This document shows, piece by piece, positions 46,001 through 54,068 of a DNA stretch of 64,000 nt. Under the pieces are notes generated by a model. The model searched no databases and had not been told where the DNA came from. It saw only the letters and a program-made list of their open reading frames with translations. Each line of letters opens with the position of its first letter. Within the stretch, counting starts at the first letter, position 1. A program made the position numbers and the translations under genes. Source of the DNA: Corynebacterium afermentans subsp. lipophilum (GTDB taxonomy: Bacteria; Actinomycetota; Actinomycetes; Mycobacteriales; Mycobacteriaceae); assembly GCF_030408375.1 (NCBI RefSeq), contig NZ_CP046530.1, forward strand, positions 62,001 to 126,000, in the 5' to 3' direction.

Positions 46001-46212
46001 TCGTCGATAGCCGAAAGCGGCACGGTGACATCGAGCTGCTGCGGCGCCAGCGAAATCAGCGGTGCGTTGACGGACGCCACCGAGCCATTCTGCGGCCACG
46101 ACACGGAAGATTCCGTCTGCTTGACCGGCAGAAACGGCACGAGCAACAGCAGGACAAATGCGATCAAACCCGCGACAGTCGCGGTGGTCTGGACTCTTTT
46201 CACAGCGGACAC
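43024..46212 (-). CDS. emb: Arabinosyltransferase Emb (GT53)
   Basis: 1062 aa, the usual size; a GTG start after GAGGAAGTAAG. About 13-15 membrane helices with the GT53 motif in the first large loop: NTSDDGYLLTMARVA, RWYGVPEAPFGSP and WMRLPALLAG. The long C-terminal extracytoplasmic domain carries a carbohydrate-binding fold. It adds alpha-1,5-arabinofuranose from decaprenyl-phosphoryl-arabinose to arabinan. Corynebacteria have one Emb; mycobacteria have three. It is the target class of ethambutol. It starts 1 nt after aftA ends. Confidence 0.95.
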   Translation of the reverse strand: MSAVKRVQTTATVAGLIAFVLLLLVPFLPVKQTESSVSWPQNGSVASVNAPLISLAPQQLDVTVPLSAIDELRDGQSLLLGTLPEGSPKASDRGFFVTSPDGGLVVSSLNEVLLQLTPAQVNKLPDDAQLKATLTHDSTTVEVPGTEYSDDEDYRPQLTGIYTELEDEQQLIDAGLSAHVDINSRFTSQPTLIKTLAMVLGLISALISLAALRKMDRPAPRLRRQGLKPLDGLVAAVLGFWHVFGANTSDDGYLLTMARVAANTDYMANYYRWYGVPEAPFGSPFYDLLALLSQVSTASMWMRLPALLAGLGTWWLLSREILPKLGTQRRVAHWTAALVFLAFWLPYNNGTRPEPIIAFGLMATWALFERAMETDRLVPAAWGTVVAALTLACGPTGLAAVGVFLISLPWVLGTIGRRKATLANVAPFLGAGMAVMAPVFKDQTLATVLEATAVRSEVGPAMSWFEEWSRYSVLFEQTVDGSLARRFPMFVLLMCIGLTLWWFARGGERTKTAQRMMLIIGFSTFFLMFTPTKWTHHFGIYAGLGAAIAAYGSVVLSRIALQSKRNRSFATAAVLFLLALTLAGWNGWWYVSSYAVPWWDRTPQLKAVEFNTIVLAIALVVFVVGVVQSMRPPKPVDASRWAGVMSAPIAVAAALIVALSCLTFVKSFISQAPDYSVGMGNVRTFAGERCAQGADVLLEEDTNDAFLSPIDGVPLGRSLDSGDNYGFHPDGVPAFIASENADTSDSSNQQVQDDDTADVDPGSDEAQSTSRVNTQGNRPRSMRGVNGSTVRLPFGLDYTRVPVLGTFEDEPTQSAKLETSWFDLPSASEEHPLLVTSVAGRIEHHDINGIEQEGSELELQYGRKTDGGVQKLGAVEMLDQGPTPQWRNLRYPIADLPEEADVVRLVAKDTSLAERDWVAVTPLRNPKLVELNTMFDSETPGLLDWTVAFQYPCQRPFYHHAGVDEIPEYRIMPDAPGKAKLSGFMDFLGGGSLAPVEAVNTSYEVPGYLKGDWQRDWGSVAKYERRTNSAGDVPALAQVDIAETTRWGLYTPGPMKVRDPEE

Positions 46213-46213
46213 C

Positions 46214-48043
46214 TTACTTCCTCACCGCCACAGCAAATGGGCCGAACTGCTCGACGTCCCAGTCCTGCTCAAATGCGTCTGGGTTGAAGAACAGGCCCTC
46301 GTAGCGCACGTTCGGCTGGCTCGGGTAGATGTCGTGCGCGATGTGCGTCTTCAGCCCGTCCTTGCCGTTGTCGCGGAACACGAACGCGACCGGCGGCTCC
46401 CACTGCGAGTTGTCCACCGCCTCGGTGAACTTCTCCGGGTCGTCGTAGGAGATCTCCGCCCACTGCTTCAGCTCGTCGTTGCGGTGCTCGAACTCACCCA
46501 GCGGGTTGGCGTAGTGGCTGGTGTAGGCGTTAAACGCGTAGAAGGGGTGGAAGGCCATGAAGTTGATCTCGTCGGTGTAGATCACCGCGTCGTTCTTGAT
46601 GTGGCCGTGGGCCTCAATGAAGTCCGCCATCTCCTGGTAGTAGCGGCCCGCGTCCGGCGGGAAGCGGTCCGCGCGCTCGCCGTTGCCGTCGGTGTCGGCG
46701 TAGGCCTGGTCGATGTAGTCCTCGTTTTCCACCGGGATGTTCTGCACCATCTGCAGCGCGCCCACCGCCAGGACCGCGGCGACAGCGGTGGTGTACTTGT
46801 TCAGCCCGAACTCGGAGATCGCAATCACGCCGAGGGTGGCAAACAGCGCCACAATTAGCACCTCCAGGCGGAAGCCCAGCAGGGAGGTGCCCAGCAGAGT
46901 GACCGCCATCGAGGCCAGCGCCCACAGGTAGCACACGCCTATCGACGCCCCAAGGGCCGCCAACTCAGGCTCCTTGATCCTATAAATCAGGTAGATCAAC
47001 CCGATCATGGACAAAAGCCCGATCAGCGAGAACGACAAAAACGGCAGCGGGAAGTACGTGCCCTCGATGGGCAGGAAGTGGTTCGCGGTGGACTCCAGCT
47101 GCTCGTCGCCGGTGAGCACGCGCCAGACGTACGGACCCCAGGAGATCGCGGCGATAGCCAGCGAGCCCAGGCCCGTGACCAGCAGGTGCACCAGCGGCTT
47201 GACCGAGTGCTTGGTAAAGGCGTGGATGATCGCCAGCACCACCATGGTCAGCGCCGCAATCGCGGTGAACAGCGTGTAGAAGCTGGCGGAAATGCCCAGG
47301 TAGACGGCCAGCGCAATGGTGGACGCCCACGAGCCATTGACCGCCCGGTACGACAACACGGCCGCCGCCGGCACGAACATGGCCACCACCGCCGCGTACG
47401 GCTCCTCCGGCACCTCCGTGAGCACGACTGCCGTGGTCACGGTGGCGATGGCGAGGGCGGTGGGCAGCGAGCCGGTGAGCCTGCGCCACACCGGCGTGAG
47501 CATCGCCGCGGCCGCCGCCAGCGTCGCGATCGCGAACGGCTGGTACACCTCCCAGCCTTCCATGCCCAGCACGTTGGCGGTGCGCCCGCCCAGCCAGAAC
47601 CAGCCCATGGGGTAGAAGGTGGGCAGGTCCTTGTAGGCCATGTCCGCGTGGCTTAAGTTTTCCGTCATGCGCGACAGGAACTGGGTGCGGAAGCCCTGGT
47701 CCACCTGGATGCCGTCCAGGTACAGCCGGGTCGCGCCCAGCGGGATGCCGATGGAGGACACCACCAGCCCCGCCGGCACCAGCGACATCACGGCGGAGGA
47801 GATCCAGGGTTTCTTGCCCTTGGTCCACAGCACGGCCAAAACGACGCCGATGCCGATGCACACGAAGGAGGCGGCGGTGGCCAACGACCTGGTCACCATC
47901 GACGTATTAAACGCCGGCAGCGAGATCTGGTGCAGCACGAACCAGGCAGCAAGCGCGAGCACGCCGCCAGCGAGCCCGGCCGCGACAGCCCGGGCGGCGG
48001 TTTGCCCGACCGACAGCTCGTCAGGGTGGTAAGCGGTAGTCAT
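46214..48043 (-). CDS. aftA: Arabinofuranosyltransferase AftA (GT85)
   Basis: 609 aa, ATG at 48043. About 11-12 membrane helices are followed by a C-terminal soluble domain (about 420-609, ENEDYIDQAYADTDGNGERADRFPPD). It primes arabinan on galactan by adding the first arabinose residues from decaprenyl-phosphoryl-arabinose. It is in the same orientation and directly upstream of emb, as in mycobacteria. There is no Shine-Dalgarno before the start. The gap to the response-regulator gene is 20 nt, so read-through from that gene is possible. Confidence 0.93.
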   Translation of the reverse strand: MTTAYHPDELSVGQTAARAVAAGLAGGVLALAAWFVLHQISLPAFNTSMVTRSLATAASFVCIGIGVVLAVLWTKGKKPWISSAVMSLVPAGLVVSSIGIPLGATRLYLDGIQVDQGFRTQFLSRMTENLSHADMAYKDLPTFYPMGWFWLGGRTANVLGMEGWEVYQPFAIATLAAAAAMLTPVWRRLTGSLPTALAIATVTTAVVLTEVPEEPYAAVVAMFVPAAAVLSYRAVNGSWASTIALAVYLGISASFYTLFTAIAALTMVVLAIIHAFTKHSVKPLVHLLVTGLGSLAIAAISWGPYVWRVLTGDEQLESTANHFLPIEGTYFPLPFLSFSLIGLLSMIGLIYLIYRIKEPELAALGASIGVCYLWALASMAVTLLGTSLLGFRLEVLIVALFATLGVIAISEFGLNKYTTAVAAVLAVGALQMVQNIPVENEDYIDQAYADTDGNGERADRFPPDAGRYYQEMADFIEAHGHIKNDAVIYTDEINFMAFHPFYAFNAYTSHYANPLGEFEHRNDELKQWAEISYDDPEKFTEAVDNSQWEPPVAFVFRDNGKDGLKTHIAHDIYPSQPNVRYEGLFFNPDAFEQDWDVEQFGPFAVAVRK

Positions 48044-48063
48044 GCGTAACAGTTTCGCATACG

Positions 48064-48708
48064 CTACCCAACTCCACGTTCTGCCAGGTACATCAGGATT
48101 GCCCGTACTCGACGGTTGTCCTCGCCCGGGGTGAGACCCAGCTTGGAGAAGATACTGGAAACGTGCTTCGCCACCGCTGCGCCAGAAAGGTAGAGCTTCT
48201 CGGCGATCTGCGCGTTGGACAGGCCCTCCGCCATGTGTTCGAGTACCTCCATCTCGCGCGGGGTGAGCGTGGTCAGCCAACGCGAGCTCGCGGCCATGAG
48301 TGCGCTGGCGACGTCCGGGTCGATAACCACACCGCCGGACGCCACGGTTTCGCACGCCTGGATGAAGTCTTTCACCTCGGCGACGCGGTCCTTGAGCAGG
48401 TAGCCGGTGCCGCCGTCGCCGCCGGAGAACAGCTCCCGCGCGTAGGCGGGCGCGACGTACTGCGAGAGCACCAGCACGTTGACCGGACCCTGCTTGCGTA
48501 GCGCCAGCGCGGCTTGGAGGCCGTCGTCACGCATGTTCGGTGGCATCCGCACGTCCGTGATCACCAGGTCGGGCGCATGCGTATCGACGACCCCCTGCAC
48601 CCGATCCGCACTGTCCACCTGCGCCACAACCTCGTGGCCGCGCCGGGTGAGCAGGCCGGCAACACCTTCCCGCAGCAGTGCGGAGTCGTCCGCGATGGCA
48701 ATCCTCAT
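48064..48708 (-). CDS. NarL/LuxR-type response regulator
   Basis: 214 aa. The receiver domain (1-120) has DDSALLREG, the phosphoacceptor Asp in VITDVRMPP and Lys in GYLLKDRV. The C-terminal LuxR helix-turn-helix (about 145-205) is LTPREMEVLEHMAEGLSNAQIA. It is translationally coupled to the histidine kinase gene upstream (ATGA). It probably controls the divergent ABC transporter. Confidence 0.88.
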   Translation of the reverse strand: MRIAIADDSALLREGVAGLLTRRGHEVVAQVDSADRVQGVVDTHAPDLVITDVRMPPNMRDDGLQAALALRKQGPVNVLVLSQYVAPAYARELFSGGDGGTGYLLKDRVAEVKDFIQACETVASGGVVIDPDVASALMAASSRWLTTLTPREMEVLEHMAEGLSNAQIAEKLYLSGAAVAKHVSSIFSKLGLTPGEDNRRVRAILMYLAERGVG

Positions 48709-49382
48709 GGCACAATCCCACTTTCTCCCCGGAACAGCAGCAAAGGAATACGCGCGGTGACGGTTGTCGGCCCGCCGTCAGGCGAGTGAAGTTCCAGCTC
48801 GCCGCCGAACGCCGCGATGCGCTCCTGCATCCCGTCAAGCCCGCCGCCGGGGGTGATGCGGGCGTTTCCGCCGCCTTGGTCGGTTACCGAGATGTTCAGG
48901 GTGTGGTCGCAGGTCACCAGCACGCTGACCGGTTGCTGTGGTGCATGCTTCGCGGCGTTGGTGAGTGCTTCGGCGGTGAAGAAGTAGGCGGCGGCGGTGA
49001 CGGAGTCGTCGATACGCGGCAGCGCGTGCGGCGCGCGGACCGTGACGTGCGGGCCGTACTGCGCGGCGGCCGTCTCGATCGCGGCGATGAGCCCGTGGTC
49101 CGATAGCTCGCGAGGGTGGATGCCGCGCACGGTTCTCCTAAGTGCGTCGAGGCCGTTGTGGAGGTCGCGCGCGGCGTCGTCGAGAAGCGGCGAATCGACA
49201 TCGAGCCTGGCCTCGCCCAGCTTCATCGCCGCGGCCACGAAATGCTGCTGCGCGCCGTCGTGCAGGTCGCGCTCGATGCGCAGGCGCTCCACCTCGTACG
49301 CCTCCGCAATCTTGCGCCGCGATGCGGTGAGCTGGTGGATTTTTGCCGCTGCCCGCTGCTCGTGGTTTATTCTTCGCCGCAT
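48705..49382 (-). CDS. Short cytosolic histidine kinase (HisKA_3 type) without sensor domain
   Basis: 225 aa. The phosphoacceptor box is RIERDLHDGAQQHFV, followed by an HATPase_c domain ending in GGGLDGMQERIAAFGG. No membrane segment or sensor domain is seen before the H box. TACGCT lies 7 nt before the ATG, so the start looks right and the gene does not seem truncated. Sensing may depend on the ABC transporter next to it. Confidence 0.82.
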   Translation of the reverse strand: MRRRINHEQRAAAKIHQLTASRRKIAEAYEVERLRIERDLHDGAQQHFVAAAMKLGEARLDVDSPLLDDAARDLHNGLDALRRTVRGIHPRELSDHGLIAAIETAAAQYGPHVTVRAPHALPRIDDSVTAAAYFFTAEALTNAAKHAPQQPVSVLVTCDHTLNISVTDQGGGNARITPGGGLDGMQERIAAFGGELELHSPDGGPTTVTARIPLLLFRGESGIVP

Positions 49383-49465
49383 GTCCGAAAGCGTAGCGGG
49401 GTAGAGCTAGCACTACCCATATTCGGGAGTCAGGGCCATAGTGCTTAGCGACGACCACCTGTGAA

Positions 49466-50140
49466 ATGGAAACCATGCTTGAACTCAGAGACATCACTAA
49501 GTCATTCCCCCAGCAGCGGGTCCTCGAAGGCATCAGTCTGACGGTGGGCGACGGCGAATCCGTGGCCATCATGGGACCCTCGGGTTCTGGTAAATCGACG
49601 CTGCTGCACTGCATGTCCGGCGTGCTCGTTCCCGACCAGGGCGAGGTGCTTTTCGACGGCCTCGATGTGGCCGCAATGAGCGACGCCGAACGTTCGCGTC
49701 TGCGCCTGGAGCAATTCGGCTTCATCTTCCAAGACGGCCAGTTGCTGCCGGAGCTGACCGCCACCGAAAACGTCGCCCTGCCGCAGATCATGCGCGGGGT
49801 GCCGCGGCCGCAGGCACACGACGAAGCCATTGACATGCTCACTCGCCTAGGCCTGGGTGCCTATGTGGACCGGTATCCGGGGCAGCTCTCCGGCGGGCAG
49901 GGACAGCGCGTAGCCATCGCGCGTGCCTTGGCCGGGCCGCCGTCTGTGGTCTTCGCTGACGAGCCGACGGCGGCGTTGGACCAGGCCACCGGCCACGAAG
50001 TTATGCAGCAAATCGTGGCCGTGTGCCAGAAATTCGGAGTGGCACTCGTGGTGGTCACGCACGACCCGAAGATCGCCGACTGGTGCAGCCGCCGCGTTGA
50101 AATCCGCGACGGCCTGATCCACTCGGAGGTGGCGCTATGA
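49466..50140 (+). CDS. ABC transporter ATP-binding protein (MacB/LolD-like)
   Basis: 224 aa; an ATG at 49475 is an alternative start. Walker A GPSGSGKST, Q-loop FQDGQLL, signature LSGGQGQRVAIARAL, Walker B VVFADEPTAALD and the H-loop VVVTHD are all intact. It energises the FtsX-type permease encoded directly downstream. The divergent two-component system suggests a drug- or peptide-responsive efflux or sensing module. Confidence 0.9.
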   Translation: METMLELRDITKSFPQQRVLEGISLTVGDGESVAIMGPSGSGKSTLLHCMSGVLVPDQGEVLFDGLDVAAMSDAERSRLRLEQFGFIFQDGQLLPELTATENVALPQIMRGVPRPQAHDEAIDMLTRLGLGAYVDRYPGQLSGGQGQRVAIARALAGPPSVVFADEPTAALDQATGHEVMQQIVAVCQKFGVALVVVTHDPKIADWCSRRVEIRDGLIHSEVAL

Positions 50141-51528
50141 GTTCGGTGACGTTGATGCGGTCGGCGGTGTCGCAGACAAGCGAAGGGCGCTCGCAGCGGC
50201 AGATCGGCGAGCGCTGGGTTCGTGCGCTGTCGCTGGTTGCGGTGACGGTGGCGACCTGGATGCTGTGCACACTCATGGGCGGCACCTGGATGTTCGTGGC
50301 GCGCAACATGCACCCGCACGAGGCGCTTGTGGCGATGGAGCAGAACCTTGGCCAACCAATCTCGTTGCCCTATGTATTTCTCGCCTTGTTCGCCAGCGTG
50401 CTGCTCGTGCCGAGCCTGTTGGGGCTGCTCACCCAGGCCGCCAGGGCGAATCTCGGCGGGCGCGAGGAACACCTAGCGGTGCTTCGTCTCATCGGCGCGA
50501 CGGCCGGCGAGGTGCGCGGGATGATGATCCTGGAATCGCTGCGCCAGGCGTTTGTCGGGTTGGTGTTGGGGTCGGTGCTGTACGTGGTCGCGTGCCCGGC
50601 ATGGTCGTTGCTGACGTTCCAGGAAAAGCGGGTCGGCGCCTGGGAGATGCTCACCTGGTGGGCCATCCCCGCCGCGTGGATCGTGGTGTTGATCCTGGCC
50701 GCGTGCTCCGTGTGGCTCGCGTTGCGACGAGTCGCCGTGACCCCACTCGGCGTGACCAAGAAAATCCCGCCGAAGGGCCAAAGCGTGATCACGCTGGTGT
50801 TGTCAGTGGCTGGCGCGGTGGTGCTGTACCGCTACCTGAGTTCGCTGACCATCGCGCCGGAGGCAGACGCGTTGGAATTCGTGGTGATGCTGGTCGTAGC
50901 CGGCAGCATTCTCACCGTCAACGCGCTGATCGCGGTCGGTGTGATCCAGCTGCTCGCGCGGCTGAGTTACCGGGTGCCCGGGGCCGCCAACTACGTGGCC
51001 ACGCGCCGGGTGGGCCGCGGCGCTAAAACCACCTGGAAGCGCGTGACCGCTTTGTACTTCGTGGCGTTTATCGGCGGCATTGGCGGCTGGTTCTCAGCGG
51101 TACCTGAAATTGACGAAGCCCCTGCCCTGAAGATGATCGCGGGTGATATCCCCTCCGGTGTGGCTATCACCGTGGTCTTCGCGACGGTGCTGATGGTGTC
51201 GTCCACGCTGCTCACCCAAGCGCTGAGCGTGGTGGAGCAGAAGCAGCTGACCAAGTCGTTCTACTTCATCGGCGCGCCCGCAGCCTTCCACACCAAGGTG
51301 GCCGTGCGCGAGGTTGGGGTGCCCATGCTGGTGGTGGCGCTGCTCGGGTTCGGGATGGGCAGCCTGATGGGCACCGCCATGGTCTTGGTCCACGTCGATG
51401 TGCTGGACAAACTGGCGCTGTTCGGCGCGCTCGTTGTGGTGGCGCTGGTCGGTTGCGTCCTGGCGGTGCTGGGGACCGGCCGGTTGCGCGAGAAGGTGCT
51501 GCTCGGGATGGGCCGGGCGAACGACTAA
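50137..51528 (+). CDS. FtsX-like ABC transporter permease
   Basis: 463 aa, ATGA overlap with the ATPase gene. Two FtsX-like halves with about eight to ten helices. LRLIGATAGEVRGMMILESLRQAFVG is the coupling-helix motif of this permease type. In Gram-positive bacteria such pairs remove or sense antimicrobial peptides, or move lipoproteins. The cargo is unknown. Confidence 0.85.
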   Translation: MSSVTLMRSAVSQTSEGRSQRQIGERWVRALSLVAVTVATWMLCTLMGGTWMFVARNMHPHEALVAMEQNLGQPISLPYVFLALFASVLLVPSLLGLLTQAARANLGGREEHLAVLRLIGATAGEVRGMMILESLRQAFVGLVLGSVLYVVACPAWSLLTFQEKRVGAWEMLTWWAIPAAWIVVLILAACSVWLALRRVAVTPLGVTKKIPPKGQSVITLVLSVAGAVVLYRYLSSLTIAPEADALEFVVMLVVAGSILTVNALIAVGVIQLLARLSYRVPGAANYVATRRVGRGAKTTWKRVTALYFVAFIGGIGGWFSAVPEIDEAPALKMIAGDIPSGVAITVVFATVLMVSSTLLTQALSVVEQKQLTKSFYFIGAPAAFHTKVAVREVGVPMLVVALLGFGMGSLMGTAMVLVHVDVLDKLALFGALVVVALVGCVLAVLGTGRLREKVLLGMGRAND

Positions 51529-51557
51529 GTGGTCCTGACACTTTCAGGCAGAAAAAG

Positions 51558-51595
51558 TCAGCCGCGATCCGTCAGCGGGGACGGATCGCGGCTGA
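51558..51595. terminator. Bidirectional terminator (ABC permease / dprE2)
   Basis: A perfect 16-bp stem (51558-51573 with 51580-51595) with a 6-nt loop. GAAAAAG before it gives the T run for the minus-strand dprE2 transcript; the plus-strand tail AATTAT is weaker. Confidence 0.9.
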
Positions 51596-51610
51596 ATTAT
51601 GCGGGCAGTA

Positions 51611-52375
51611 CTAGAAGCTCAGCTTGCTCATGATCGGCGCCGGGATGGCCTTCAGCACCAGGGAGATGGGGCCGAAGAGCTTGTGCACGAACACGGAGGG
51701 CTTTCCGGCCAGGGCGGCTTCGACGGCAGCCTCAGCCACGTCTTCCTTGTTCACGGTGAGCGGGGCTTCATCCAAGCCGTCGGTCATCTTGGTGCGCACC
51801 TGGCCGGGGCGGACCACCGTGACGGTCACGCCGTCGTCTTTCAGCGCCTCGCCGAGCTGCAGGTAGAACCCGTCGATGCCGGCCTTGGAGGCGCCGTAGA
51901 CGAAGTTGGAGCGGCGCACGCGCTGGCCCGCCACGGACGACATCGCAATGATCGTGCCGTGGCCCTGGCGCTTCATGTGCTGGCCCAAAAGCACGCCGAC
52001 GGACATCGGGGCGGTGAAGTTCGTCTGCGCGGACGCGACTGCCGCCGCCTGGTCTTGCCAGAGCTGCTCCTGGTCGCCGAGGGTGCCGAAGGCGACCACA
52101 GCGACATCGACGTCGCCGTCCTCGAACGCCGCGTCGAGCACGGCCGGGTGGGAGGCGAAATCGAGGGCGTCGAAGTCCACGAGGCGCACGTGGCCTGCGC
52201 CGGCTTGTTGGACGACCGAGATCGCGCCGTCGATACGCGGGGAGTCCTTGCGCGCACACAGGGTGACGGTGGGGTTGCCGCCGCGGGAGGCGAGCTCGGC
52301 GACGATGGCGAGGCCGATCTCGCTGGTGCCGCCGAGGAGCAGGATGTGCTGGGCTTGGCCTACTGCATTCAACAT
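51611..52375 (-). CDS. dprE2: Decaprenylphosphoryl-D-2-keto-erythro-pentose reductase DprE2
   Basis: 254 aa, short-chain dehydrogenase. LLLGGTSEIGLAI is the NAD(P) motif and SSVAGQR...VYGASKAG gives the Ser-Tyr-Lys catalytic set. It reduces the keto intermediate made by DprE1 to decaprenyl-phosphoryl-arabinose, the only arabinose donor for AftA and Emb. It follows dprE1 by 12 bp. Confidence 0.93.
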   Translation of the reverse strand: MLNAVGQAQHILLLGGTSEIGLAIVAELASRGGNPTVTLCARKDSPRIDGAISVVQQAGAGHVRLVDFDALDFASHPAVLDAAFEDGDVDVAVVAFGTLGDQEQLWQDQAAAVASAQTNFTAPMSVGVLLGQHMKRQGHGTIIAMSSVAGQRVRRSNFVYGASKAGIDGFYLQLGEALKDDGVTVTVVRPGQVRTKMTDGLDEAPLTVNKEDVAEAAVEAALAGKPSVFVHKLFGPISLVLKAIPAPIMSKLSF

Positions 52376-52387
52376 GGTCGGTTCTCC

Positions 52388-53785
52388 TTAGTTCAGCTCG
52401 AGTCGGCGGGACATGTCGGACGCGAACACGCCGGTCGGGTCGATTTCGCGGCGGGTCTTCAGCCAGCCGGGCAGCTCCGGGTACATCTTGTGGAACTTCT
52501 CGGCGGAGGTGCGGGACTCCTTAGCCAGGTAGAGGCGGCCGCCGAACTGCATGACCTGGTCGTCCAGGCGGTCCAGGAATTCGTTGAGGCCCGGGCGGAT
52601 TGGAAAGTCCACGCACACGTTCCAGCCCTTCATGGGGTAGGACAGCGGCGCCTGGTTGCCCTCGCCGAACAGCTTGAACACGTTCAGCGCGGTGTAGTGG
52701 CCGGAAGCCTGGATGTCGTAGATGATGTCCTTGAACGGCTCGACGGCGTCGGTGGGCACGACGAACTGGTACTGCAGGAATCCCTTCGATCCGTAGCCGC
52801 GGTTCCACTCGCCGATCAGGTCCAGCGGCTGGTAGAACTGCGTGAGGTTCAGTACCTGGTTACGCGCGGGTTTGCCCATGAAGTAGTACGCCTCGCCGAT
52901 GGCCATCAGCGACAGCTTGTTCATGGTCCAGGACGGGAAGATGTCCGGCACCGTCATCAGCTGCGGGGCGTTGAACTTCAGCGGGTCCTTCGCCAGCTTC
53001 GGGGCGAACTCCTTGAGCTGGTCCAGGGTGGCCAAGGAGCCACGGGAGATGGTGGAACGGCCGGTCTTCGGCGGCGCGGAGATGGCGTCGAACCAGGCCG
53101 AGGAGTAGGTGTAGTTCACCTCGGAGCCGTCGGAGTGGGCCGCGATCGTTTCATCGAGGGTGTCGGTGCGGTCGGTGTCCGCGATGAAGTACGCGGTTTC
53201 CGTGAACGTCATCTGGATGCGGGCGCGCAGGATGATGCCGGTCAGGCCCATGCCGCCGACGGTGGCCCAGAACAGCTCGGCCGTTTCGCCGGTCGGCTCG
53301 AGGTGCAGCACGCGGCCGTCCGCGACCAGCAGCTCCATGGACAGTACGTGGTCGCCGAAGGAGCCTGCGGAGTGGTGGTTCTTGCCGTGGATGTCCGGGC
53401 CGATGGCGCCGCCGATGGTGACCTGGCGGGTGCCGGGCAGCACTGGGACCCACAGGCCGTAGGGCAGCGCGGCCTTCATCAGCTGGTCCAGGGTCACGCC
53501 GCCGTCCACGTCGACGATGCCGGTGTCCGGGTCGATGGAGTGGATGCGGTTCAGCGGCGTCATATCCACGACGAGGCCGCCGCCGTTTTGGGCGGGGTCG
53601 CCGTAGGAGCGGCCCATGCCGCGGGCGATGACACCGCGGCGCTTATGCTCCGGAAGCTCGGAGTTTTCGTCGGCCACCTGCTTGACCGCCTGGGCGATCG
53701 TGTCAACGTCGGCGGTGGACAACACCTGTGCGGTAGAGGGGGCGGTACGGCCCCAGCCGTAGAGGGATTGGGTTGTCAGTTCCAT
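52388..53785 (-). CDS. dprE1: Decaprenylphosphoryl-beta-D-ribose 2'-oxidase DprE1
   Basis: 465 aa from ATG 53785, supported by TAGTGT 7 nt upstream. FAD-dependent oxidase of the VAO/GlcD type: [37 protein letters not shown] and [15 protein letters not shown] bind FAD. The residue attacked by benzothiazinones is present as Cys391 in [10 protein letters not shown], so the enzyme should be sensitive. It oxidises the 2'-OH of decaprenyl-phosphoryl-ribose. It acts with DprE2 in the outer face of the membrane or just outside it. Confidence 0.95.
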   Translation of the reverse strand: MELTTQSLYGWGRTAPSTAQVLSTADVDTIAQAVKQVADENSELPEHKRRGVIARGMGRSYGDPAQNGGGLVVDMTPLNRIHSIDPDTGIVDVDGGVTLDQLMKAALPYGLWVPVLPGTRQVTIGGAIGPDIHGKNHHSAGSFGDHVLSMELLVADGRVLHLEPTGETAELFWATVGGMGLTGIILRARIQMTFTETAYFIADTDRTDTLDETIAAHSDGSEVNYTYSSAWFDAISAPPKTGRSTISRGSLATLDQLKEFAPKLAKDPLKFNAPQLMTVPDIFPSWTMNKLSLMAIGEAYYFMGKPARNQVLNLTQFYQPLDLIGEWNRGYGSKGFLQYQFVVPTDAVEPFKDIIYDIQASGHYTALNVFKLFGEGNQAPLSYPMKGWNVCVDFPIRPGLNEFLDRLDDQVMQFGGRLYLAKESRTSAEKFHKMYPELPGWLKTRREIDPTGVFASDMSRRLELN

Positions 53786-53792
53786 GCCCACA

Positions 53793-53798
53793 ACACTA
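53793..53798 (-). promoter_or_regulatory. -10 element for leaderless dprE1 mRNA
   Basis: TAGTGT on the minus strand, 7 nt before the ATG at 53785. Confidence 0.6.
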
Positions 53799-53806
53799 CC
53801 GCCGGA

Positions 53807-54043
53807 CTACAGATCCATGATGCTACGAATCTCCGCGGGGAGCTCTTCTTGGCTGGAAATCACAGGTTTGCCGGCGGCCTTGTGCTCGCGCAGGATCTCG
53901 TAGATGCGGGTGCGTCCCTTGGAGTCCACGAAGGGCAGTTCTTCCGCCATGAGGCGGACCATGAAGTCGGATAACGGAGCGTCGATACGCTGTGCTGCCT
54001 CGTGGATCGCGTGCGGGTCGTCGCCTTTGTAATGCTTCCTCAT
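53807..54043 (-). CDS. Small hypothetical protein upstream of dprE1
   Basis: 78 aa from the ATG at 54043 (TAGGCT 8 nt upstream). Starts MRKHYKGDDPHAIHEAAQRI and has a basic middle. No family is recognised. It is divergent from the gene at 54069 with a shared 25-nt promoter, and its stop lies 21 bp before dprE1. Confidence 0.55.
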   Translation of the reverse strand: MRKHYKGDDPHAIHEAAQRIDAPLSDFMVRLMAEELPFVDSKGRTRIYEILREHKAAGKPVISSQEELPAEIRSIMDL

Positions 54044-54051
54044 GGAAAGAA

Positions 54052-54061
54052 AGCCTATATT
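54052..54061. promoter_or_regulatory. Bidirectional leaderless promoter core (54043 / 54069 genes)
   Basis: TAGGCT on the minus strand (54052-54057) is 8 nt before ATG 54043, and TATATT on the plus strand (54056-54061) is 7 nt before ATG 54069. They share the TA at 54056-54057. The geometry (8 nt, shared TA, 7 nt, 25 nt between starts) is identical to hrpB/thpR. Confidence 0.65.
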
Positions 54062-54068
54062 GGGCGCC

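Noticed and set aside
51599..53974. Open frame of 791 codons antisense to dprE1/dprE2
   Set aside because: Both sense genes are clear family members; the antisense frame is a by-product of high GC at third positions.
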